This document shows positions 45,544 to 53,073 of a stretch of DNA of 64,000 bases, piece by piece. Source of the stretch: Roseiarcus sp963829505 (GTDB taxonomy: Bacteria; Pseudomonadota; Alphaproteobacteria; Rhizobiales; Beijerinckiaceae); NCBI GenBank assembly GCA_963829505.1, contig CAWHIL010000006.1:1-64000 (forward strand). Reading direction: 5' to 3'. Each line of letters starts with the position of its first letter. Positions within the stretch are counted from its first letter, which is position 1. The position numbers and the translations under genes are program-made. The notes beneath the pieces are model-generated. The model was not told the origin of the DNA and ran no database searches. It worked only from the letters and a program-made list of their open reading frames with translations.

Positions 45544-46013
45544 AACCCGCTTCCGCCCCCTCCGCCCTCAAGGTCCAAGCCGTTCTCGGCTCCCGCTTCG
45601 AAGTGCTCGAATTCGACGCCGGCACGCGCACCGCCGAGGACGCGGCGGCGGCGATCGGGTGCACGGTCGCCGAGATCGCGAAATCGCTCGTCTTCCGCTC
45701 CGCCAGCGGCCGCAGCGTCCTTATCGTCGCCTCCGGCGTCAACCGCGTCGACGAGAAGAAGGCGGCCGCCGTCATCGGCGAACGAATCGGACGCGCCGAC
45801 GCCGATTTCGTGCGCGAGCACACCGGCTTCGCGATCGGCGGCGTGCCGCCGGTCGGACATGCGACGGCGCCTCTCGTGCTGATCGACGAGGACCTGATGC
45901 GTCTTGACGAGATCTGGGCCGCGGCCGGCACGCCCAACGCGGTCTTCCGCCTCAACGCCGCCGACCTCGTCGAACTGACGGGTGGAAGGGTGGCTTCGGT
46001 CAGGAAGGACTGA
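45540..46013 (+). CDS. YbaK/EbsC family aminoacyl-tRNA deacylase
   Basis: A 157-residue protein with the YbaK/ProX-CTD fold: VFRSASGRSVLIVASGVNRV, then GFAIGGVPPVGHATAPLVLI, where G-GVxPxGH is the substrate-pocket motif, and a final NAVFRLNAADLVELTGG. It hydrolyses mischarged tRNA in trans. Start ATG 45540 overlaps the toxin stop, so it is co-transcribed with the toxin-antitoxin operon, an unusual neighbour. Confidence 0.88.
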   Translation: MKPASAPSALKVQAVLGSRFEVLEFDAGTRTAEDAAAAIGCTVAEIAKSLVFRSASGRSVLIVASGVNRVDEKKAAAVIGERIGRADADFVREHTGFAIGGVPPVGHATAPLVLIDEDLMRLDEIWAAAGTPNAVFRLNAADLVELTGGRVASVRKD

Positions 46014-46016
46014 CGC

Positions 46017-46631
46017 TTATAAGGGCTTCGACGCCGCGCCCTCCTTGAGCCCCGCGTTCTCCGCTTCCAGCGGCTCGATCCGGCGGCGAAGGGATTCGAC
46101 CGTTTCGATCACGTCCGCCACATCGACCTTCTGCGGGATGTGCTGCGGACAATTGATGTCCCAGGCCTCGACGTCGAAGACGATCGCCTGCTCGGGCCGG
46201 GCCACGTAGCCCTCCGGCATGAGGCGCTCGACCAGTTCGGGGTCGTCTTCGACCACCCGCGCGCGCCCCCAGACCTTCACCCGCCGGCGCCTGGCGTAAT
46301 CCATCAGGAACAGAAACGCCCGGTCGTTTTCGGAAAGATTGCCGAGCGTCACGTACTGGCGGTTGCCGTGATAGTCGGCGAACGCCAGCGTATGCTCGTC
46401 GAGCGCCCGAATGAAGCCTTTCGGACCGCCGCGATGCTGCGCATAGGGACGGCCGTCGGCGCTGGCGGTCGCGAGATAGGCGGTGTCGACGCCTTCGAGA
46501 AAAGCGACGAGGTCGGGCGTGACGCCCTTGCGGAAGTCGCGCGCCGCGTAGGCCTCGCGCGAGCCGCGCCGGGCCTGGACGGCCTTGACCGCGGGCGTGA
46601 AGGCGACGTCGCTGGCGGACGCAACCGTCAC
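46017..46631 (-). CDS. Pyridoxamine 5'-phosphate oxidase family flavoprotein
   Basis: About 204 residues with a split-barrel FMN-binding fold: VDTAYLATASADGRPYAQHR, then LAFADYHGNRQYVTLGNLSE and RVKVWGRARVVEDD. A C-terminal helical segment follows. The GTG at 46631 overlaps the stop of the small upstream gene by four bases and gives the family's usual length; the ORF upstream of it is arginine-rich noise. Likely an FMN-dependent oxidase or reductase of unknown substrate. Confidence 0.8.
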   Translation of the reverse strand: MTVASASDVAFTPAVKAVQARRGSREAYAARDFRKGVTPDLVAFLEGVDTAYLATASADGRPYAQHRGGPKGFIRALDEHTLAFADYHGNRQYVTLGNLSENDRAFLFLMDYARRRRVKVWGRARVVEDDPELVERLMPEGYVARPEQAIVFDVEAWDINCPQHIPQKVDVADVIETVESLRRRIEPLEAENAGLKEGAASKPL

Positions 46632-46807
46632 GCGGCCCTCCCGCCCTCGGCGTTTGCGGAGCGATGGCGCCGGATGAGCCGGCGCAGCCCGTCGGCGATG
46701 GCGACGCCGGCCCCCTTGGGACCGTAACGGTCGACCGGCGCCAGCCGGGCGCAAAGATCGGCGGCGCCGCCGGCAAAGCTTCGATCGAGAATCGTGGTGC
46801 AGGACAT
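46628..46807 (-). CDS. Small protein, paralogue of that at 48748
   Basis: About 59 residues starting MSCTTILDRSFAGGAADLCA. The core LAPVDRYGPKGAGVAIADGL matches LAPLDLYGPRELSAAVARGL in the small gene at 48748-48954, so the two are paralogues. It precedes the PNPOx-family gene with a GTGA overlap, indicating one operon, and is divergent from the LysR gene. No known family. Confidence 0.55.
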   Translation of the reverse strand: MSCTTILDRSFAGGAADLCARLAPVDRYGPKGAGVAIADGLRRLIRRHRSANAEGGRAA

Positions 46808-46899
46808 GGATGAACCTCCGCCCGCCGATATGGGCCGTTGCGTCCTCATCGATAATTGTCAAAGATGGCGTTTCACTCTTGCGTATATGGCAATAATCA

Positions 46900-47802
46900 T
46901 TGGACCGGCTCGGACGCCTCCGCCTCTTCGTCGCGGTCGCCGACCAAGCGAGCTTCGCCGAGGCGGCGCGGACGCTCGGCCTGTCGCCGACGGCGGCCAG
47001 CCGCGCCGTCGCGGGCCTCGAGGCGGAACTCGGCGTCGCGCTTCTCCGCCGGACGACCCGTTCGGTCGCGCTGACGCCGGAGGGCGGCGCCTATCTCGAA
47101 CGGGCGCGGCGCGCCCTCGACGAACTCGACGAGGCGGCGCGCTCCCTTCAGGGCGGCCAGGCCGAACCGAAGGGGGTGCTGATCGTGACGGCGCCGGTCG
47201 TCTTCGGGCGTCTCCACATCCTGCCGATCGTCACGCGGCTTCTGGCCGCCCATCCCGGGCTTGACGCGCGCCTCACCCTCACAGACCGCCTCGCCCGTCT
47301 CGTCGAGGAAGGGATCGACGTCGCCGTGCGCATCGCCGAGCTTGCCGACAGCGCGCTGCACGCCATTCGCGTGGCGGAAGTGCGGCGGGCGCTGGTGGCG
47401 AGCCCGGCCTATCTCGCAAAGCGCGGAACGCCTCGCGGGCCGGAGGACCTCGCGGGCCACGATCTCGTCGCCTCCGACACGTTCGCCGCGGCGGGGGCGT
47501 GGCGGTTCGGCGCCGACATGAAGCGGAGCGTGCGCGTCGAGCCTCGCCTCGTGACCAACAGCGTCGATGCGGCCATCGAAGCGGCGATCGCCGGCGTCGG
47601 CATTGCGAGGGTGCTCAACTACCAGACCGACGGCCACGTCGCGGCCGGGCGGCTCGCCTATGTGATGCCCGACTTCGACCCTCCGCCGACGCCCGTCCAC
47701 CTCGTCACCCAGGCGAACCGCCTGCGCTCGCCGAACGTCCGCGCCTTTCTCGACGAAGCGCGCCGGCGCCTAAGGCGCCTGAATTCGGCCGACCCTGTCT
47801 GA
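46900..47802 (+). CDS. LysR family transcriptional regulator
   Basis: A 300-residue LysR protein with the N-terminal HTH (FVAVADQASFAEAARTLGLS and AASRAVAGLEAELGVALLRR) and a C-terminal effector-binding fold. Start is the TTG at 46900, giving MDRLGRLRLF. It is divergent from the small-protein/PNPOx operon, 92 bases apart, which is a likely target. Confidence 0.9.
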   Translation: MDRLGRLRLFVAVADQASFAEAARTLGLSPTAASRAVAGLEAELGVALLRRTTRSVALTPEGGAYLERARRALDELDEAARSLQGGQAEPKGVLIVTAPVVFGRLHILPIVTRLLAAHPGLDARLTLTDRLARLVEEGIDVAVRIAELADSALHAIRVAEVRRALVASPAYLAKRGTPRGPEDLAGHDLVASDTFAAAGAWRFGADMKRSVRVEPRLVTNSVDAAIEAAIAGVGIARVLNYQTDGHVAAGRLAYVMPDFDPPPTPVHLVTQANRLRSPNVRAFLDEARRRLRRLNSADPV

Positions 47803-47817
47803 CCTGTCCGAGGGGTC

Positions 47818-47904
47818 GTCATTGCGAGCGCAAGCGAAGCAATCCATAGTCGGCCGCCGTTCACGCGCGATGGATTGCTTCGTCGCTGCGCTCCTCGCAA
47901 TGAC
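47818..47904. repeat. Inverted repeat (REP-like)
   Basis: The left arm 47818-47846 (GTCATTGCGAGCGCAAGCGA and on to AATCCA) and right arm 47871-47904 (TGGATTGCTTCGTCGCTGCG and on to AATGAC) are nearly complementary. This GTCATTGCGAG...CTCGCAATGAC form is a widespread intergenic palindrome in alphaproteobacteria. It may act as a transcription stop between LysR and the DUF72 gene. Confidence 0.8.
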
Positions 47905-47930
47905 GTCCCAAAAGGAAGAGGGAGGAACGC

Positions 47931-48734
47931 ATGCCGAAGTCTTCTCCGGGCGCGATCCGCGTCGGCGTCGGCGGGTGGAGCTTCGACCCGTGGCGCAAGA
48001 CCTTCTATCCGAAGGACATGAAGCGCGGCGGCGAGCTCGCGTTCGCCAGCCGCAGCCTGACCTCGATCGAGATCGACAGCACTTACTACGGCGGCAAGAC
48101 CCCGCAGATCTTCCGCACCTGGCGCGACGCCGCGCCCGATAATTTCGTCTTCGCGGTCAAGGGCTCGCGCTTCGTCACCAACCGCCGGGTGCTCGCCGAG
48201 GCCGGACCCTCGATCGAACGGTTCTTCTCGACCGGCGTCGGAGAACTGGGCGCGAAGCTCGGGCCGATCAACTGGCAGTTCGCCAAGACGAAGCGCTTCG
48301 AGCCGCAAGACTTCGCGGCCTTCCTCGATCTCCTGCCCGCGTCCGTCGGCGGCCTCGCGCTTCGCCACGCGGTCGAGGTGCGCCACGACAGCTTTCGCGA
48401 CCCCGCCTTCGTCGAACTCGTCCGCGCGCGTGGCGTGGCGATCGTCGCCGCGGGCGACAGCGACTTCCCGCTGATCGCCGACACCGCCGCGCCTTTCGTC
48501 TACGCGCGGATCATGGGGACGCGCGAGCCCGAGCCGCGCGGCTACCCGGACGCCGAACTCGAGATCTGGGCGAAAAGGGCGCGCGCCTGGGCGGCGGGCG
48601 ACGCCGCCGCCGACCTCCCCGTCCTTGCGCCGCACACGAAAACGGATGCGCGCGAGGTCTTCCTCTATGTGATTTCCGGCTTCAAGCCGCTGAACCCGCT
48701 GGCGGCGATTGCTCTGATCGATAAGCTTAAATGA
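47931..48734 (+). CDS. DUF72 domain protein (YecE-like)
   Basis: A 267-residue TIM-barrel-type protein beginning IRVGVGGWSFDPWRKTFYP, with SIEIDSTYYGGKTPQIFRTW and FAVKGSRFVTNRRVL typical of the family. Function of DUF72 is not established; it is often near DNA-repair or stress genes. ATG at 47931 after GAGGGAGGAACGC. Confidence 0.88.
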   Translation: MPKSSPGAIRVGVGGWSFDPWRKTFYPKDMKRGGELAFASRSLTSIEIDSTYYGGKTPQIFRTWRDAAPDNFVFAVKGSRFVTNRRVLAEAGPSIERFFSTGVGELGAKLGPINWQFAKTKRFEPQDFAAFLDLLPASVGGLALRHAVEVRHDSFRDPAFVELVRARGVAIVAAGDSDFPLIADTAAPFVYARIMGTREPEPRGYPDAELEIWAKRARAWAAGDAAADLPVLAPHTKTDAREVFLYVISGFKPLNPLAAIALIDKLK

Positions 48735-48747
48735 GGGATTCCGAGCG

Positions 48748-48954
48748 TCAGCGCGCCCCGCAGCAGCAGGGCGCCTCCGGCCGGCGAGCAGCCGGTCGCC
48801 CGAGCGTGAAAAGGGCGCGCAAGCCTCTCGCGACGGCCGCGCTCAATTCCCGCGGACCGTAAAGATCGAGCGGGGCGAGCTGGGCTCGAATGTTGTCGTC
48901 GGCGAGGCAAGGCGACCGGCGAGCCGTCACCTCTGGATTGTCCAGATGGTGCAT
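48748..48954 (-). CDS. Small protein, paralogue of that at 46628
   Basis: About 68 residues from the ATG at 48954: MHHLDNPEVTARRSPCLADD, core LAPLDLYGPRELSAAVARGL shared with the gene at 46628, and an unusual C-terminus EAPCCCGAR. It has no neighbours in the same direction. Function unknown; a helical DNA- or protein-binding role is possible. Confidence 0.5.
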   Translation of the reverse strand: MHHLDNPEVTARRSPCLADDNIRAQLAPLDLYGPRELSAAVARGLRALFTLGRPAARRPEAPCCCGAR

Positions 48955-49159
48955 CGGTGTTCTCCAAGTTTTTTGCATCTGCGAACGTTTATGGCGCCGC
49001 AATATGATTTCAATGCGGCGCCGCCCGCTTTTTAACCGGCGCCCTCCGTCTACGGCATGAGCGGCGGACGGCCCTCCCCGGCCCGGACATGCACAGGAAT
49101 TGGGTTGCGCCGACGGCCGGCGCGCCTAGATTCGCCTTTTGCAACGCGAGCGGAAAACC

Positions 49160-49711
49160 ATGAGAGGCCATCACCTTTTCGAGACCGCCGCCGGCGTCTC
49201 AGCCATCGGCTGGAGCGATCGCGGCGTCGCGCGTTTCGTCCTGCCGGCGGCGGCGCGGGCGACGGCCGAACGGCAACTCATGAAGCGCTGGCCGGGCGGC
49301 GAGCCGGCCGCCCCTGCCCCGTTCGTCGCCGAGGCAATCGCAGGCGTTCGGCGTTATTTCCTTAAAGAGCCGGTTGATTTCTCCGGAACGCCGTTCGACT
49401 TCGACGGCCAGGACCCGTTCTTCGCCCGCATCTACGAGGCGCTGCGCCAGATCGGCTGGGGACGAACCACGACCTATGGCGCGCTCGCCGTCGCGGTCGG
49501 CGCGCCCCCCGAGGCCGCGCGTGACGTCGGCCAGGCGATGGCGAAGAACCCGACGCCGCTTCTCGTTCCCTGCCACCGCGTGCTCGCCGCGGGCGGAAAG
49601 CTCGGCGGCTTCTCGGCCCCGGGCGGCGCGACGACCAAGGCCGCGATGCTGCGGATCGAAGGCGTCGACCTCGCCCCGCCCGAGCCGGCGCAGCGGTCGC
49701 TGGCGTTCTGA
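49160..49711 (+). CDS. ogt: Methylated-DNA--protein-cysteine methyltransferase (Ogt/Ada type)
   Basis: A 183-residue DNA repair protein with the active-site PCHRV (C138) in TPLLVPCHRVLAAGGKLGGF and the DNA-binding helix RTTTYGALAVAVGAPPEAAR. It removes alkyl groups from O6-alkylguanine by transfer to C138. The ATG at 49160 gives the usual start; seven residues further upstream exist in frame. Confidence 0.93.
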   Translation: MRGHHLFETAAGVSAIGWSDRGVARFVLPAAARATAERQLMKRWPGGEPAAPAPFVAEAIAGVRRYFLKEPVDFSGTPFDFDGQDPFFARIYEALRQIGWGRTTTYGALAVAVGAPPEAARDVGQAMAKNPTPLLVPCHRVLAAGGKLGGFSAPGGATTKAAMLRIEGVDLAPPEPAQRSLAF

Positions 49712-49729
49712 AGCACGGTCGGGCCAGCG

Positions 49730-50188
49730 TTACGTCGCGTTGGTCTCGCCGACCGGATGCGGGACGCGGAAGCCGACCTGGATGCGGTTCCAGCCATTGA
49801 TCGTCACGATGAGCAGCGTCAGCGCGACCTGCTCTGCTTCCGAGAATTCCGCCTTCAGGGCCGCGTAGACGTCGTCCGGCGCGCCCTTGTCGGCGAGCCT
49901 GGTCAGCGCCTCGGTCCAGGCGAGCGCGGCGCGTTCGCGGTCGCTGTAGAGGGGCGAGTTGCGCCAGGCGTCGAGGAGATAGATGCGCTGTTCGGTCTCG
50001 CCGATCTTGCGCGCCTCCGCGGCGTGCATGTCGATGCAGAAGGCGCAGGCGTTGATCTGCGAAGCGCGGATCTTGACGAGCTCCATGAGCTTTTCCTCGA
50101 GGCCGAGCTTCGACACGCTGCGTCCGTATTCGAGCCAGGCCTTCATCGGCGCGGGGGCGGCGGCGAAGGCGTTCAATCTCGGCGTCAT
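49730..50188 (-). CDS. Carboxymuconolactone decarboxylase / AhpD family protein
   Basis: A ~152-residue helical protein from the ATG at 50188. The redox-active C-x-x-C plus H appears as INACAFCIDMHAAEARKIGE, the AhpD-like signature, followed by AALAWTEALTRLADKG. It is expected to act as a peroxidase-like alkylhydroperoxidase. Upstream residues of the longer frame are noise. Confidence 0.88.
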   Translation of the reverse strand: MTPRLNAFAAAPAPMKAWLEYGRSVSKLGLEEKLMELVKIRASQINACAFCIDMHAAEARKIGETEQRIYLLDAWRNSPLYSDRERAALAWTEALTRLADKGAPDDVYAALKAEFSEAEQVALTLLIVTINGWNRIQVGFRVPHPVGETNAT

Positions 50189-50288
50189 TGCCTGTCTCCC
50201 GATGCTGGACGTTTCCGATGCGCGAGGCTGATCCCCGGTTGTGACGCGGCCGAGGCGTCGTACGGAGCGAACTGCCGCGTTCGTCGCC

Positions 50289-50762
50289 TCAGGCGACGAC
50301 CGGCGCGACAATCGCGCCGAGAAGCGCCGCCGCGTCGCGCGGCGAGAGGCGCACCTGCAGGCCGCGCTGTCCCCCGTTCAGGAACACGAGATCGTGCGCC
50401 AGCGCCGCCTCTTCGATGGCCGCTCGCGCGGGCCGCGTCTGGCCGAACGGGCTGATGCCGCCGACCTTGTAGCCGGTCGCGCGCTCGGCGTCGGCGGGCT
50501 TCATCATCTGTGCCGACTTGCCGCGGAAGGCGGACGCGAGCTTCTTCATCGACACCTCCCTGTTCGACGGGACGATGACGCAGACCGGCTTGCCGTCGAC
50601 GAGCGCCATCAGCGTCTTGAGAACGCGCTCCGGCGCTTCGCCCAGCGCCTCTGCCGCCTGGATGCCGACCTTGTCGGCGTTCGGATCGTAATCGTAGGCG
50701 TGCACGGTGAAGGCGACGCCCGCCCGGTCGAGCGCCATGGTCGCGCGGGTCGCCCGCGACAT
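50289..50762 (-). CDS. ybaK: Cys-tRNA(Pro)/Cys-tRNA(Cys) deacylase YbaK
   Basis: A 157-residue YbaK protein (MSRATRATMALDRAGVAFTV) with KTLMALVDGKPVCVIVPSNR, the conserved lysine-containing KLASAFRGKSAQMM and GYKVGGISPFGQTRP, the pocket motif. It clears Cys-tRNA(Pro). This is the second YbaK-fold protein in the window, closer to true YbaK than the one at 45540. Confidence 0.9.
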   Translation of the reverse strand: MSRATRATMALDRAGVAFTVHAYDYDPNADKVGIQAAEALGEAPERVLKTLMALVDGKPVCVIVPSNREVSMKKLASAFRGKSAQMMKPADAERATGYKVGGISPFGQTRPARAAIEEAALAHDLVFLNGGQRGLQVRLSPRDAAALLGAIVAPVVA

Positions 50763-50782
50763 GAAGCGCGCGTCCCCGTTTC

Positions 50783-51082
50783 CTAGAGCGGGCGCCCCTC
50801 GCCGACCTCGTGGATGCGCAGGTTGCGGTCGCGGAAGCCGAGCGACTTCCCCGCGGCGCGCCAGACAGCCATGTGCGGGGTGGTGAAATGCCGATCGAGC
50901 GCCGCCTGATCGCGCCAGAGTTCGTTGAGGTGAATGAGGCCGGGATCGAGCACGTCCTCGGCAAAGGCGTAATGGACGCAGCCGTCCTCGGCGCGCGTCG
51001 CATCGATCATCCGCGCCGCGGCGGCGCGCCCTTCAGCGACGTTTTCGGGCGGGATGCGGATCGTGCCGACGATGAGGAGCAT
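50783..51082 (-). CDS. Antibiotic biosynthesis monooxygenase (ABM) family protein
   Basis: About 99 residues from the ATG at 51082: MLLIVGTIRIPPENVAEGRA, with GCVHYAFAEDVLDPGLIHLN and ELWRDQAALDRHF, the ferredoxin-like ABM fold. Probably a small quinol- or heme-related oxygenase-like protein; actual substrate unknown. It lies 20 bases upstream of ybaK and is likely co-transcribed. Confidence 0.85.
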   Translation of the reverse strand: MLLIVGTIRIPPENVAEGRAAAARMIDATRAEDGCVHYAFAEDVLDPGLIHLNELWRDQAALDRHFTTPHMAVWRAAGKSLGFRDRNLRIHEVGEGRPL

Positions 51083-51189
51083 GTCGCGACTATACGGGCG
51101 CGCGGGCCGGTTCGCCATAGGCGCGCGCGAACCCCGGGGTCGGCTTTCGGGCCGCCCCTTTCATGGATAATCTACAGGCTCCCACGGCC

Positions 51190-51324
51190 GTCATCGCCAG
51201 CGTTCCGCGAGGCGATCCAGAGGCTGCCGCGCCAGGCGTCGGGCGTTCCGCGCAGCGATCCGCCGCTTATCGGAGGCGGCGGGCAACGTCTGGATCGCCG
51301 CGTCGCTTCGCTCCTCGCGAAGAC
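51190..51324. repeat. Imperfect inverted repeat (REP-like)
   Basis: The left arm 51190-51220 (GTCATCGCCAGCGTTCCGCG onward) and right arm 51290-51324 (CTGGATCGCCGCGTCGCTTC onward) are imperfectly complementary and share sequence with the elements at 20826 and 21038. It sits between the ABM gene and a gene-poor stretch. Confidence 0.55.
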
Positions 51325-51481
51325 GGAGCCACCGCCTCGGCAGGTCCTTTTCGTTTGCGCCGGACTTTAACCGTCTCAGCATTTTCAGGTTTTTGATCGT
51401 CCGTTTACGGCGTAAAGAACCCCCATGGGAAGGGTGAGAGGGGCAGCGTCAAGACCGGCGACCTTGGCGATTTAGACCAAA

Positions 51482-51637
51482 CTTGAGCAATCCTCGAGTT
51501 CTGATTGGCCAGAGCCAGCAGAAGCGGCCCGGTTTGTACGGGCTCTGTTGGCGATACGCAACGCCAAGATACGTCGGGCGCTTGTAGACTTTGCGGAAGC
51601 GCTGGCGCGTGGGGTGGTTTCTCAGTTCGAGAAATGA
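51482..51637 (+). pseudogene. C-terminal fragment of an XRE/HTH regulator
   Basis: A frame open from about 51476 to the TGA at 51637 contains AARFVRALLAIRNAKIRRAL followed by VDFAEALARGVVSQFEK. This is the usual C-terminal tail of alphaproteobacterial HTH_3 regulators (form LVRAYYRIxdxxvRRrlxdLvkaLA). No DNA-binding part precedes it; a TAG closes the frame at 51473. It is therefore a remnant. Confidence 0.5.
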
Positions 51638-51714
51638 CGACCTGACGCGCGTCGCTCAACTTTATGTCCCATGAGATGGTTGGCGTAAAAGGCGTGGGGG
51701 CCGAATTGACAATG

Positions 51715-51969
51715 TCAGACGTCTGCACTCTGCAATTTTATCGTGAGAAGCCCGGCGACCTTGGAATCGCGGATCTCAGCGACGTGTCCAGGGACGACGA
51801 TCTGGAGCATTCGTTGCCGGACGCTCTCTTGATTCTCCGTCATGATCCGAACCTTCCTCTCGACCGGCGTCCCTTGCGCGCACGGGCGATCGCGAAGGAC
51901 GGCGCCACGCTCTCGGAAATCGAAGTGGTTGGCCTGGAACGTTTGAGAAATGTCCGCTTTCGGCGTCAT
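51715..51969 (-). CDS. Hypothetical protein (84 aa), doubtful
   Basis: The minus frame from an ATG at 51969 reads MTPKADISQTFQANHFDFRE, then CAQGTPVERKVRIMTENQES, and ends LLTIKLQSADV. The amphipathic composition is plausible for a small regulator or chaperone-like protein, better than the overlapping plus-strand frame (51664-52128), which becomes very arginine-rich. No family is recognised and no strong ribosome site is seen. Confidence 0.35.
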   Translation of the reverse strand: MTPKADISQTFQANHFDFRERGAVLRDRPCAQGTPVERKVRIMTENQESVRQRMLQIVVPGHVAEIRDSKVAGLLTIKLQSADV

Positions 51970-52124
51970 CTTCCGGAAGGCATGGGGCCTGAGGTCGCAA
52001 GATCGAAAGCTGAGAAGGCGTCGGTCGGCGTGGGCAATGCTGTCCACTCGACCGCCCGTTCCGACCGCTCGGCCAGCAGGCGCTTCCCACTCGGAGCGGC
52101 CGCCGCCGCGCCCGCCTCTCGACC

Positions 52125-52856
52125 TTAGGGCGCCGCCACCTCGACCCGCGCGCCGACCTTCAGTCCAAGCGCGACGTCCGCGCGGCCGCGGTTGACGGCA
52201 ATCTCGACGAGACCGTTGGCGTTCTCGTACCAGAAGGCCTCACCTGGCGCGCGGTCGGAGAAGGTGCGCGCCCGCTCGAGCGTCGCGCCGCCCGCGACGA
52301 GCCTTGCGCCCTCCGGAACGACCGCGGCCCTGAGCCCGGTCATGGCGTTGCCGAAGCGGTCGACGTAGACGATCGCCGCGAGATCGTCCGGCCAGTCCGG
52401 ACGGCGGTAGCGGCGCTCGTCGATCGGCCGGAGGGGCGGGTCCGCGCCCCTCGCAAGCGCCGCCGCAACCGGCGCGAAGAGGTCGCGCCCATGGAAGCTC
52501 GCCGACAGGCGCTCCGGAACCGCGGCGATCTCGAATGCGCGCGAGACGCGTGCGCGCCGCTGCACGATTTCGAACAGGCCCTCGCCCGGACCGACGAACA
52601 AGCGCCCGTCGGCCTCGACGACGACCGCCGGCCGGTCGCCGCCGACGCCGGGATCGACGACCGAGAGGAAGACCGCGCCTTCGGGAAACCACGCGGCATA
52701 GGCCGCGAGCAGATAGGCGGAGGCTTTGACGTCGCCGCTCGGCGCGTCGGCGAAGAGATCGACGACCGGCACGCCCGGCGCCCGCGCGTAGAGCACCGCC
52801 TTCATCTGGCCGGTATAGGGGCCTTCGAGCCCGAAATCGGTGAAGAGCACGATCAT
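52125..52856 (-). CDS. SAM hydrolase / hydroxide adenosyltransferase (DUF62)
   Basis: About 243 residues from the ATG at 52856: MIVLFTDFGLEGPYTGQMKA, then SVVDPGVGGDRPAVVVEADG and VYVDRFGNAMTGL, the diagnostic segments of the family, with a C-terminal domain ANGLVEIAVNRGRADVALGL. Members hydrolyse S-adenosylmethionine to adenosine and methionine. The reading upstream of 52856 is low-quality. Confidence 0.9.
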   Translation of the reverse strand: MIVLFTDFGLEGPYTGQMKAVLYARAPGVPVVDLFADAPSGDVKASAYLLAAYAAWFPEGAVFLSVVDPGVGGDRPAVVVEADGRLFVGPGEGLFEIVQRRARVSRAFEIAAVPERLSASFHGRDLFAPVAAALARGADPPLRPIDERRYRRPDWPDDLAAIVYVDRFGNAMTGLRAAVVPEGARLVAGGATLERARTFSDRAPGEAFWYENANGLVEIAVNRGRADVALGLKVGARVEVAAP

Positions 52857-53073
52857 GGGTCTGGGGCGCTTCTCGCTTGAGCGCACGGCGGCGGTCAAGC
52901 GTCGTTGCGCCGCCGATCGGAAGCTCGCGCGCCGCTGCGCCTCGATCGCGACAATTGACCCGTCCCGCTTAGCCTCGTCTTCAACCGGCGCAACTAGGCT
53001 ACGGCCCTGAGCGCCCTCGTTAAGCCGCGCCGGCTGCCGCGGCCTTGAAGGGCTCGAGGTTGAGGCCGCCGAC

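Noticed and set aside
51405..51728. Minus frame of 107 codons
   Set aside because: Overlaps the XRE tail on the other strand and has no conserved features.
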